Of a DNA stretch of 64,000 bases, positions 11,376 to 20,412 are shown piece after piece. Both the position numbers and the translations under genes were made by a program. Origin of the DNA: Epithemia pelagica (lineage: Eukaryota > Bacillariophyta > Bacillariophyceae > Surirellales > Surirellaceae); contig OX337233.1 in assembly GCA_946965045.2 (NCBI GenBank), positions 1,364,001-1,428,000 on the forward strand, given 5' to 3'. The notes under the pieces were generated by a model that had not been told where the DNA came from, did no database searches, and saw only the letters and a program-made list of their open reading frames with translations. Each line of letters begins with the position of its first letter. The first letter of the stretch is position 1.

Positions 11376-11517
11376 TACTCGAAATTAACTTGTATGGTCA
11401 CTCATTTCTCATGGTCTCATCGATTCGCCTTCTTCTGACTGACAATGAGAAACGGGGATGCTTTTTTTGCTTCCGACCAAAAGGTCCTTCCATGCGCGCG
11501 GCATTGGCTTTTTTCTT

Positions 11518-11539
11518 TTGGCTTTTTGCAAAAAGCCAA
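11518..11539. repeat. Perfect 22-bp palindrome, arms TTGGCTTTTTG/CAAAAAGCCAA
   Basis: Each 11-nt half is the exact reverse complement of the other with no spacer. It lies 143 bp upstream of the helicase A start codon. It could form a hairpin or be a dimeric protein site. Confidence 0.6.
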
Positions 11540-11588
11540 GAAAAATCGAGTCACGCAGGACCGTGCTATGATCTGCTTTGAGGTAAGG

Positions 11589-11610
11589 TTACTCCTACGA
11601 TTAGGAGTAA
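11589..11610. repeat. Inverted repeat TTACTCCTA / TAGGAGTAA with 4-nt spacer
   Basis: Perfect 9-nt arms around CGAT. The arm word TAGGAGTA recurs in several other intergenic stretches of the window. Confidence 0.6.
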
Positions 11611-11896
11611 TTTTTAGTGAGAATAGAGCAAATGATGAACTAGGAGTAAATTACATCGACCGTCTTTGGTCTATAAAAATCCAGGAAGGCAAGTACGAAA
11701 ACCAAGAAACGCAGTCCATGCAATATCAGAAGCTGTTCTTTTCCTGGCGAACCGCGGACGTCACCGTGAAATCCGTGCACCAAATGAGGAGAGGCAGAAA
11801 GCACCATCCAAGGTTCATTTCTCCTCCTCACTGACCCGCACTCCTGCTCGTTCCACGAATGCGTACTTGCAATGACCTCACCGTCTTTCCTCACGG

Positions 11897-14218
11897 TCAT
11901 CTCTGTTCTTGTGGTTGCAGAGTTGGTTCCTCTTGTTGTTGTGCGGGGGCTTGGTGTGACTGGGACTGGCTGTGGGCGGAAGCATCTTTGGGAGTCGTTG
12001 TTGTTGTCATGGTCAAATCGATCAAGATGTGGGCTTTGGCAATGTCCTTCCAACTTTCCAAGGTGGATTGCAATTGATTGGCAGAGATTTTGGCTTGATC
12101 CATGCGATCGACCGAATCGTCCACACGCACCACGACATGTGCCACCTGGTTCTCGTGGAACAACGCAATGGATTCTACACTGGAAATGTCGGGTATGGAC
12201 ATGGCCTGTTGTCGAATCAATTGTTTCAATGCATCGTTGTCATGACTATCATCGTCCACAAGATTCTGCAGATGGTCGTGATCATGGTCGTGATGGTCCA
12301 CTGGAGACGATGGGAATTCCACCGAGGCAACAACCTCCTGTTCATCGGTGGTGGCTGCTGCATGAGACACGGAGAAAGCTTGGACTTTGTTTCCGCTTGT
12401 CTCACCCCACGGATCCGGACCACTGCCGCTTCCTTGTGGCGGCGGTAAGGCCCGTACTTCGGCATCCAAAATGACATGGGCCACCGAGTCGTGGGTCAAA
12501 ATGTGGTGTCGTACCTCTTCTTCCAAACGACGCGTATCGGCCGCCGAACAGTGTTGTGCTTGTTCCATGGTGGTGACCAATTTGACATCCACCAAGGCTT
12601 GGGATCCCACTTGGCGGGCCCGTACTTGATGGACCTGAACACGGTTGTTGTGGTTGTTGGTAGTAGTACTGTCGTCGCCGTGGGAGTGTGTAGCGAGAGA
12701 TGACTTGGTATCATTGGTTTGTTGTTCTTGTTGTTGTTGCGCGGTCGTATGTTCTTGTACAATTTGCGTCACTTGTTGCACCAAGGCTTCATTGTTGGTA
12801 TCGGACAATTGGTTAATGCTTTCTCCCAAAATGTCCGCCCCCGTCATACAAATCATGCCGGCCACCAACAAGCCGGCAAAGGAATCGGCCGCCAACATGC
12901 CCGGAACAAACATGGCCAATCCAATACTGAGCAAGGCCAAAATGGACGAATAGGCGTCCGATCGATGATGCCAGGCATTGGCCAACAAGACTTGCGAATT
13001 GAGGCCTTGGGCCACGACACGGGTGATCCGAAACAACCATTCCTTGGACAAAATGGACACACCGGCCATGAGAAGGGCGGGAGGTTTGGGAAGGGCCACG
13101 GCGGTCGTTGCGGTTGCTGCTGCCGCCGCAGCCGTACCAGTACTCCCCCGACTGCTCAAAATTTGCAACATGGTTTGATTGGACATGGCACCGACGGACA
13201 AGCCCGTGGCCAACAAGGTGAGGGCCAAAAACAGACTCCCCAGAGCTTCAAATTTGCCATGACCATAGGGATGATCGTCATCGGGTGGTAAGCGCGCGAC
13301 TTGAACGGCAAAGAGGGTGACAAAGTCGGATACCAAATCACTGAGGGAATGACCGGCATCGGCAATCAAGGCCGCCGAATGACAGGACACACCCACGACC
13401 CATTTGCCAATGGACAAGACCAAATTTACCACCACACCCAATAAGGTCACACGAATGGCGGGGTCGCCACGACGACGACTACGACGTTGGATGCGACGAT
13501 TCTCCCGTGGAGAAGGAGCCATGAATGTCATCGATTCCTCATTCTCTTCCTCTTCTTCGGCCGGACCACTACCGAGTCCAAGGAGGTTGGACCATTGGAG
13601 GGGCGGCAAATGTTTGACCACTTGTTGCATGGTGGCTTGTAGTTTGTGTACCAACTGTGTCAACTCGGATCGAATGGGATGGGCAAAACTCAAGGCCAAG
13701 GCACTCACACAAAAGGCAGTCCAATCCGTCGTGCGAAAGTGAAACAATTGAGACAAGGACATGGTGGTCGTCCAAGGGGACGAGGCAGCGGCCCACCAGG
13801 CGGCTCGTGTTGTTGCTGCACCACCCGCACAGGCCAAGCCATTTCTCCAATTGCAAACCAACCGAGGTCCCAAGGTAACCATGGCACAAAACAACAAGAG
13901 TGTGACTTGTCGACGCCAAAAATGCCGTTGCAATACTCGATGTTGGGACGACGATGAAGAAGAAGAATGATCGTGATGATGATGATGACTGTGCGAATGA
14001 CCCATGTGCATGGATAATGATCGAGGCGTTCTGGTTGTAACTCTCCTTGCTGGTGCATGCCAAGAACCCGACGACGACGACATGGACACGAGCGTTTGAT
14101 GATTGCGCGGGACGCAAAAGCCTTGTACGGATGATGTTCCCAACAGCAATAGACCAACAAATCCCACCATTATGAAGCAGATTTGCGGCTTGACCCTATG
14201 CAATAAGGATATCATCAT
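11897..14218 (-). CDS. Cation diffusion facilitator (CDF/ZnT) metal transporter with plastid-type presequence
   Basis: 773 residues in a single exon. Residues 13-27 form a signal-peptide core, followed by SSVQG|FCVP, where Phe follows the likely cleavage site as in diatom ASAFAP plastid targeting motifs. A His-rich run (MGHSHSHHHHHDH, near 72-84) precedes the membrane domain. The CDF core has metal-site motifs DAGHSLSD near 285 and WHHRSDAYSS near 416, with DDDHPYGHGKFE between them, which places it in the Fe/Zn-type CDF group. After the core come a normal CDF cytosolic dimerisation domain (near 535-615) and a second similar alpha-beta unit at the C-terminus (near 665-745). CDFs export divalent cations by proton antiport. 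A plastid envelope location is inferred. Gln-, His- and Asp-rich linkers separate the domains. The gene is divergent from the B56-kinase. Confidence 0.87.
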   Translation of the reverse strand: MMISLLHRVKPQICFIMVGFVGLLLLGTSSVQGFCVPRNHQTLVSMSSSSGSWHAPARRVTTRTPRSLSMHMGHSHSHHHHHDHSSSSSSSQHRVLQRHFWRRQVTLLLFCAMVTLGPRLVCNWRNGLACAGGAATTRAAWWAAASSPWTTTMSLSQLFHFRTTDWTAFCVSALALSFAHPIRSELTQLVHKLQATMQQVVKHLPPLQWSNLLGLGSGPAEEEEENEESMTFMAPSPRENRRIQRRSRRRGDPAIRVTLLGVVVNLVLSIGKWVVGVSCHSAALIADAGHSLSDLVSDFVTLFAVQVARLPPDDDHPYGHGKFEALGSLFLALTLLATGLSVGAMSNQTMLQILSSRGSTGTAAAAAATATTAVALPKPPALLMAGVSILSKEWLFRITRVVAQGLNSQVLLANAWHHRSDAYSSILALLSIGLAMFVPGMLAADSFAGLLVAGMICMTGADILGESINQLSDTNNEALVQQVTQIVQEHTTAQQQQEQQTNDTKSSLATHSHGDDSTTTNNHNNRVQVHQVRARQVGSQALVDVKLVTTMEQAQHCSAADTRRLEEEVRHHILTHDSVAHVILDAEVRALPPPQGSGSGPDPWGETSGNKVQAFSVSHAAATTDEQEVVASVEFPSSPVDHHDHDHDHLQNLVDDDSHDNDALKQLIRQQAMSIPDISSVESIALFHENQVAHVVVRVDDSVDRMDQAKISANQLQSTLESWKDIAKAHILIDLTMTTTTTPKDASAHSQSQSHQAPAQQQEEPTLQPQEQR

Positions 14219-14884
14219 GGTCTTGGATATACAATAGACTCCTCGTCAAATAGAGATAGTTTGATGATCTGTCACAGAGATGGAGAAGATGCAATGGGAC
14301 AATGTGGAGAAAAGAAAGAGATGCGGTCGTCCACGCACCGACACGCCGTCCGACGGAAGATCCATGCAGTAGCACTACTTCACGGAGGACGGGGCTGATG
14401 GATCCAACGACTTTGTTGATTTTCACCAAATAAGAACCCTGGGGTGTAATCACCTCCGTGGATTGGACCAGATGGAGAAAGAAGCGTCGAAGAATGTGCG
14501 ACATGGAATCCTGTACGATGGGACAGAGTTTGGACATGCGAATCCACGGTCTGTACGACGCCTCGAGTTTCGACAGGGAGATTAAAAAAAACGAGAGAAA
14601 AAAAATGGCCTCTTTCCATTTTCGCCGTTCATGTCGTCATCTTCTCATCTCTCTCTTGTGGAACGAACAAGAACACACAACATATAGCCAAATAACAATA
14701 ATCCGTTGAAGATAAGCCAACCCAACAGTGAGCTAGTTACACGGGAGAGAAAGAGCGAGGCTGACACTGTTGGAGTGTTGCAATCTTCCCGAATTCCGTT
14801 CCACCACAGTCGTTCCATGATTGGGAACCTTTGCCGGTTTGAAAGAACGAATTGTGGTTGCTAGAGAGAGTTTCGTGACACACC
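14219..14884. other. Divergent promoter region, CDF / B56-kinase
   Basis: 666 bp between two divergent start codons. I see no gene, no clear TATA element and no strong repeat apart from purine-rich tracts near 14584-14606. Confidence 0.4.
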
Positions 14885-17800
14885 ATGGATACCTCCAGTA
14901 TCAACGCGTTGCTCACAGCGTCGGGTGTTCCCGTGACGGGGAGTTTGGGTAGTACGACAGTCACACGAGACGATTGTATTTCCACCATGGAACAGTGGTT
15001 GGGAATCACCACCACCACCACCACCACGACTGCATCATCATTACCCAATCAGGACCTTCCACAACAACAGCTTCATGCCGACTCCGTGGCTAACGGTTTG
15101 CCCTCGACGGACCACCCCAATGCAGTGACCAATGAAGCTGTTTGGTTGGCCTGGCGACGCATCTTAATTTCTGCCTGGCATCCCGAATCGCCAACCATTG
15201 CTGCTACACCCACGACGAATGGTTCTGCTACTTCCACACCATCTTCCTCCAATCCTCCTTCCTTCTTGACGGCTGCCTCGGCATCTCATCATCATCATCA
15301 TCATGTGAATTTACTCGTGGAGTCCACCGTGTCACCCGAGCAAATTTCCTTGACCCGTGTCTGGGATGCCGTTCGTGCGACGCACTGGCTGGAAGCATGG
15401 ATGGAATTGCCCCTGGATGCCATCCCCCTTTCACCCGATACCACCAACGACGACGACGACAACAAGAACGCTTTCTCCATGGATCATCATTGGGTGGGAG
15501 TCTTACTGTGGCACGACCAACAACAACAACAACATCAGCAGTCCTCAACACTAGCAGCAGCCAGTCCTCGTCGCTTGATTCAAGCCTTGTACCATCATTT
15601 GGAACAATTGCCACTCTTACAAGCCCACATGCACGCGTATACTCATTCCTTGCAACAACCAGCAGGACAGGACCCTGTGCCCCATCGATTGCAATCGTCG
15701 GGAGATGGACCCCGTGCTTCGTCCCACGACCGAACCACCAACCACAACAACCGGAAAAAACCGGACATGGCGGCTCGATTGGCCGCCTTGCAACTGTCGC
15801 AATCCGTATCGGCCCGATTGCTGACGGAATGGAAGGCTCACGAACAACGGTTGCAACGCATCTTGGCCGTGTGGTATCGTGCCTCGTCGGCACCCTTGCG
15901 AGCGTATACGCGCACGTGTTTGGGCCGTGTGTGGAAACGGTATTGGTTGCGGACCGCAGCCGGTGGGGGTGGTGGTGGTACTTTGGTGACGCGGCATGAA
16001 AATACCCAAGCCGCTAGTTTGTCCATTACCCTGCAAACCTTGCTCGTCATTGTCCAAGGACGACAACGACAAAACGGAACGACGGCCGTGGCGCGAGACT
16101 TGATTCTGGAATTGTTGCTTCCTCTTCATCAACCCAATGCCTTGGTCTTGTGGAGAGATCAAACACCCGTCTTATCCTTGTATCATGAACCCTTGACGCA
16201 ATGCATGGCGACCCTGTTGGCCTTGCCCACAACCAAACAGGCGGAACATGACGACCACAAGAACGAGGAGGATTTGATGCCTCTCGTCTTGCAGGCCTTG
16301 ATTCAACCCGACATTTTTCCAATGGCGGGTCATACCAATAAGCAAATCCTGCTCTTGCATGAAATGGATACCTTTTTAGGTTTGTTTGCCTCGTATTGTG
16401 ACGATTCGAAACAAGGCCCGGAAAAACAAGCACCCACCCACGTCCCATGGTGGCTCCAAGGACCGCAACAACAACAACATCAACCGCCACTGGACTCGAC
16501 CTGGTGGGTCGATGTCTGTCGCGTGGTGGCACGATGCATGGCATCGGATCATTCCGGCTTGGCGGAACAAGCCTTGCAATTGATTCGCAACACTGTCTTT
16601 GTCACCTTGGTACAACGACATGCCGAGTCCTGTTTGCCCCTCTTTTTGCAAGCCTTGGTTCCCTCCTCCTTTGTCCATTCCCCACCAACGACAACGACTG
16701 CCACATCCACAACAACCACCAGCAGCGCCACCACCAGCAACTCGTCTCTGGTTTCGTGGAATCCCACGGTGCGCAAAATGATTTATTTGGTCTTGAGCAA
16801 ACTTGTCACTGTGATTTCTCCCTCCATTGTACAAGCTGCCGCTCAACAAGCCTTTTTTGCGGCTCGGCCCGCAGTCGCCAAGAACGAGGATGCATTGTCC
16901 GAGATTCGTAGCAGCACCACCAAACCAGTTTCCTCCTCCTCTTCCAAGACCAAAGCAACCACAACCACGACCAAGCCCACAACCGGTCATCGGTCCTTGT
17001 TGCCTCCTTCCGTTCATTCTTTGGGACAACGCAAACCTCGGTCACTTGCGGCACCACCCCCGAGCTCCAGCTCGTCGGGGGGAATTTTGGGAACCTCCTG
17101 GAAACCCTCCAAGACAACGAGAAAAGGTACCAGTGGTGTCGTCCGCCATGGAGGAATGCCTCCACCCATTGGTGGTCGTCCTCGTCGTGGTGGTGGTGGA
17201 GGAGCATCATCGTCATTATCACATTCCCAACAGCAACCACCCGCGACCATTACCGGTGTCGCTCCGTGGGCCACCAGTAGCAGCCCAGGCACTGGACGTG
17301 AAATGCCGCCACCACCTTCAACCTCCCAAGCAAAGTCCAAGCAACCACCCGTGACCATTACCGGTGTTGCTCCCGGGGCCATGAGTGGTCCACCCCTACC
17401 GCCGTCTGCGAGACGGGCACCGAATCTACCCAAAACGACACACTCCATCCAATCCGGGGCTGACAAGACAAGTAGTCTTGGGGGAATTGCGGAAGGCTCT
17501 ACTATTCAGGAAGATAATGATGATCATCATCATGAAACTCCAATAGATGGAAAACCGTTGGAAGAGAAGAAACGAGAGGATACTATATCTGAAAACGATG
17601 TACCTGTGAACTCTTCATCTCTGGAAACCCAGTTTCAATCTACGGCCTATCAACGTGTGTTGGATTATATGGAAATACTGAAACCACCACCCGAGGAAGA
17701 AGGGGCGTCGTCATGGAGCAAGGTTCAAATGGCCGAGAGTCCAACCTTGTTACCCACTCTCAAGTTTCACAATTTGGTCTTTGGACATGATTTAGGAACT

Positions 17801-19180
17801 GGATCGTTTGGGACTGTTCGCTATGCACGTTTGATTGAACGAAACAAGACGCGGTCCAAGTGGCCGGAGTATGCCGTCAAGATTGTGTCCATGGACAAGA
17901 TACAGTCCTTGGGCTACGAATCATCGATTCAACGAGAAATTGCCATTTTGCATCTTTTGTCACACCCCGGTATTGCTAGACTGATCTCGTCCTTTCGTTT
18001 CCGGGAAGGCACGGTCTATCTAGTGTTGGAGTATGCCAGTCGAGGTGATTTGTATACCCTCCTTCGACAACAGGGTTCATTGGATCATGATGCCACGCGC
18101 TTTGTCATTGGCGAGTTGGTGGCAGCCTTGGCCAGTATTCATGATTTGGGTCTGGTGTATGGCGATTTGAAACCAGAAAACATTGTCATTACTGAAGTGG
18201 GACACATCAAACTGACGGATTTTGGCGCTTGTCGACCCGTCACGGAACAAGCAAAGAAACGAATCCATAACCTGGCCAAGACATGTTTGAAAAACCTTCG
18301 AAATGGAGACTGGAAAGAAGACGAGAAAGCAGCGACAAAAGAAAGTGAGAGTGGAAAAGAAAGTGAATCCAACAACCTTGGAGAGGAACTTGACGACCTC
18401 GAAATGGATGATGACGTCCAAGATGAAAAGGAAGATGTGCGGGTTGAAGGGACGACAACCTATCTGCCACCTGAGGTTGTTCTCGGTGCCTATCCAACTC
18501 AGGCTGCCGATTCGTGGGCGCTGGGATGCGTGCTTTACCAGTGTTTGTCGGGACGACCACCACTTCTGGACGTTGATGAAGAAGCTACTCGACAACGAAT
18601 TGTTACGTTTGCTGCCGAAGCTAGCAGTTCTTCTTCGACGAACAATGACAGTCATGTATCGAAACTGTTCGAAGACCGACATTCGTCGGGTGTGTCGCCG
18701 CTCGCACGTGAACTGATTCGAACCACATTTGCACGCGATGCCAACAGCCGTCCCAATATGTACCAAATAGCACGTCACGAGTTTTTCGCAAGTGCCGGCG
18801 TACAAGTTTTTACATTGTACCAACAGGCTGCATCGCCATTGGAAGTGGGGAATGTGGCACCTCCCACGGCGGCGGAAGCGGAGGACGCACAATGGGCTCG
18901 ACGACAATACAGTTCCATATGGGCACCGCAACCTCAACAATACACTTTGGGCTCTAGGACGGAAGAACAAGGAAATGATCAGCAAACCAGATCAACCTTG
19001 GCAGCTATGGCGGCATCGCCAATACCAGAAGGAAAGGAAGTGACAGCGTTTTTCACAGCACGACAAGAACCGGAGACTGGAGGAGCTTTGGCTCCCTCTT
19101 CCGTTGCATCGCTAAGTTCACAAACACCAGTGTTGGGAAGGATTTCAGAACGAAGACCTTTTCTGCCTTCTCCCGGATAG
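14885..19180 (+). CDS. PP2A B56-type regulatory subunit fused to an AGC-like protein kinase
   Basis: One uninterrupted frame of 1431 residues from ATG 14885 (ACCATGGAT). Residues about 315-680 align by eye with the B56 (PPP2R5) HEAT fold: LRAYTRTCLGRVWKRYW, LILELLLPLHQPNAL, LSLYHEPLTQC, LLLHEMDTFLGLFA, GLAEQALQLI, SWNPTVRKMIYLVLSKL. A 270-residue low-complexity linker follows, with two QPPxTITGVAP repeats and an LxxIxE motif (865-870). The kinase runs from about 960 to 1300: Gly loop GTGSFGTV (971-978), Lys999, YGDLKPEN (Asp1094, a non-RD variant), DFG at 1112-1114, PPE in place of APE, and an acidic insert of about 60 residues in the activation segment. The subdomains resemble AGC/PDK1 kinases. 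A second LxxIxE motif is at 1417-1422. Known B56 proteins target PP2A to substrates; joining this to a kinase suggests coupled phosphorylation and dephosphorylation (inference). Confidence 0.85.
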   Translation: MDTSSINALLTASGVPVTGSLGSTTVTRDDCISTMEQWLGITTTTTTTTASSLPNQDLPQQQLHADSVANGLPSTDHPNAVTNEAVWLAWRRILISAWHPESPTIAATPTTNGSATSTPSSSNPPSFLTAASASHHHHHHVNLLVESTVSPEQISLTRVWDAVRATHWLEAWMELPLDAIPLSPDTTNDDDDNKNAFSMDHHWVGVLLWHDQQQQQHQQSSTLAAASPRRLIQALYHHLEQLPLLQAHMHAYTHSLQQPAGQDPVPHRLQSSGDGPRASSHDRTTNHNNRKKPDMAARLAALQLSQSVSARLLTEWKAHEQRLQRILAVWYRASSAPLRAYTRTCLGRVWKRYWLRTAAGGGGGGTLVTRHENTQAASLSITLQTLLVIVQGRQRQNGTTAVARDLILELLLPLHQPNALVLWRDQTPVLSLYHEPLTQCMATLLALPTTKQAEHDDHKNEEDLMPLVLQALIQPDIFPMAGHTNKQILLLHEMDTFLGLFASYCDDSKQGPEKQAPTHVPWWLQGPQQQQHQPPLDSTWWVDVCRVVARCMASDHSGLAEQALQLIRNTVFVTLVQRHAESCLPLFLQALVPSSFVHSPPTTTTATSTTTTSSATTSNSSLVSWNPTVRKMIYLVLSKLVTVISPSIVQAAAQQAFFAARPAVAKNEDALSEIRSSTTKPVSSSSSKTKATTTTTKPTTGHRSLLPPSVHSLGQRKPRSLAAPPPSSSSSGGILGTSWKPSKTTRKGTSGVVRHGGMPPPIGGRPRRGGGGGASSSLSHSQQQPPATITGVAPWATSSSPGTGREMPPPPSTSQAKSKQPPVTITGVAPGAMSGPPLPPSARRAPNLPKTTHSIQSGADKTSSLGGIAEGSTIQEDNDDHHHETPIDGKPLEEKKREDTISENDVPVNSSSLETQFQSTAYQRVLDYMEILKPPPEEEGASSWSKVQMAESPTLLPTLKFHNLVFGHDLGTGSFGTVRYARLIERNKTRSKWPEYAVKIVSMDKIQSLGYESSIQREIAILHLLSHPGIARLISSFRFREGTVYLVLEYASRGDLYTLLRQQGSLDHDATRFVIGELVAALASIHDLGLVYGDLKPENIVITEVGHIKLTDFGACRPVTEQAKKRIHNLAKTCLKNLRNGDWKEDEKAATKESESGKESESNNLGEELDDLEMDDDVQDEKEDVRVEGTTTYLPPEVVLGAYPTQAADSWALGCVLYQCLSGRPPLLDVDEEATRQRIVTFAAEASSSSSTNNDSHVSKLFEDRHSSGVSPLARELIRTTFARDANSRPNMYQIARHEFFASAGVQVFTLYQQAASPLEVGNVAPPTAAEAEDAQWARRQYSSIWAPQPQQYTLGSRTEEQGNDQQTRSTLAAMAASPIPEGKEVTAFFTARQEPETGGALAPSSVASLSSQTPVLGRISERRPFLPSPG

Positions 19181-19490
19181 TGACACAGAGCAGCCTTATG
19201 AGCCTTTGGACAAAAGTCCTTCTTTGGGTTGTCGAGTGTCGAGGGCTACTCTTAGGGCACTAGAGGCCACTTTAGATTATGTAGGAGTACTCGTAGAGGA
19301 GTAGGAGCTTAGAAGTTGAGTAGTTGGGTCCTGGATACCTTGCCAGTCCCGTGAATCGTAATTTTGCGCGCGGATTTCGTGCCGGCGTGTGGACAAGGTG
19401 CCGTGCGCGCACATTTTGAATGTCGTGCTCTCTGTTTTGTGTGTCTTTGAAACAAAAAATCTTTTGGAAGAGACAACAACAAGTAAAACG
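19181..19490. other. Intergenic with TAGGAGTA-type words
   Basis: 310 bp holding the 3' end of the kinase gene and the upstream region of the small basic protein. A cluster of GTAGGAGTACTCGTAG-like words lies at 19281-19307. I see no gene. Confidence 0.4.
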
Positions 19491-19964
19491 ATGGTAGCAA
19501 CGACGGAAGCAGCCACATCATCCATCAAGCGCAAGGTATCCTTGTCCCCAGAAACTAATAAGGTGCCTCCTGCCAAAAAGGCACGCACCACCAAGAGCAA
19601 ACTTACAGAAGAAGAGGCACTCAACAAGGCTGTTGGGCAAGTTTCTCGCAAACTTCAAGCCCAGATCAAGTCCAAGCTGCAATGGAAAAATAGTTTCTGT
19701 GCACTAAAGAATGGTGCGACGCGAGGAGCACGTGTAGAAGTCACATGCAACGACCCAAAAGTCTTTGAAAAAATTTTCAAGTTTGCAACGGTCAAGAAAA
19801 CCAAGGATCGCCTCTCATGCAGCCTCAAAACAGACGACGAAGTTGACGACTTTCCTTTTTCAGGAAAGTCCTACAGGTACAACACCTCTGTGCTCAAAGC
19901 TCCCATTTCGGCAAGTTTGAAGGAAAACACACTCACGCTTTCGTTCAAGTATACCATCTATTAG
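19491..19964 (+). CDS. Small basic protein of unknown function, likely nuclear
   Basis: 157 residues from the ATG at 19491. The frame is open upstream to 19389, but there is no earlier ATG that fits well, so this start is preferred. The N-terminal 45 residues are rich in Lys, Pro, Ser and Thr, with KRK and PPAKKARTTKSK clusters that look like a nuclear-localisation signal. The remainder, about 110 residues from EEEALNKAVGQVSRKL to the end, looks like a folded mixed alpha/beta domain with charged and hydrophobic alternation, ending in LSFKYTIY. I recognise no family. It sits on the same strand as both neighbours. It may be a lineage-specific nucleic-acid-associated protein (weak inference). 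Confidence 0.6.
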   Translation: MVATTEAATSSIKRKVSLSPETNKVPPAKKARTTKSKLTEEEALNKAVGQVSRKLQAQIKSKLQWKNSFCALKNGATRGARVEVTCNDPKVFEKIFKFATVKKTKDRLSCSLKTDDEVDDFPFSGKSYRYNTSVLKAPISASLKENTLTLSFKYTIY

Positions 19965-20412
19965 CTGAATAGGCCACGCCGTGGAGAAGGGAGTAGAAAC
20001 ATAAACTAAGTAGTCAGACCTCAGGTGGCGGGAGCCTCTGGCTGGTATTGGTATCCCATTATTAGCCAAGCTCCTCAATCCCGGAGGCAGTTAACGAACG
20101 AATTGCATCTTCTCTTCCGTGTTCGTATTACAGATACGGAATACGGATGATCTCATCGCGATCAGAGGCCGAAGAGCATGCGGAGCTGCAGTCATGCGTA
20201 CGAGTATTGTATTAGTGATTGCCGTCCTTGTGTCTGTGTCCCACTTACTTTCCGACATCTGGGACACGCTCGCGCTCACTTTTTCGACTTCCCGCCGCTA
20301 CCCACACACCGATCCAGATTCCTCATATCCCACAAAACCGAGGCATCGATATTCGGCGTCTGTGGAGCGGAACGAGAAAGAGGGAGCATCTTGTTTACTT
20401 GGATGTTGACCT
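19965..20412. other. Intergenic upstream of helicase copy B
   Basis: 448 bp. Several short frames occur but none has a recognisable product. It presumably carries the 5' region of helicase B. Confidence 0.4.

Larger units (their letters stand above)
11376..11896. other. Intergenic with two inverted repeats
   Basis: 521 bp between the 3' end of the CDF transporter and the start of helicase A, both on the minus strand. No gene is visible. It carries the two inverted repeats listed separately (11518-11539 and 11589-11610) and another TAGGAGTAA word at 11641. Confidence 0.5.

Noticed and set aside
12719-13291. Plus-strand frame inside the CDF gene
   Set aside because: Antisense shadow of the transporter; a Gly/His/Gln-rich product with no family features.
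15228-17466. Minus-strand frames opposite the B56-kinase
   Set aside because: Shadows of a biased coding strand; none has domain motifs, whereas the plus strand is continuous and conserved.
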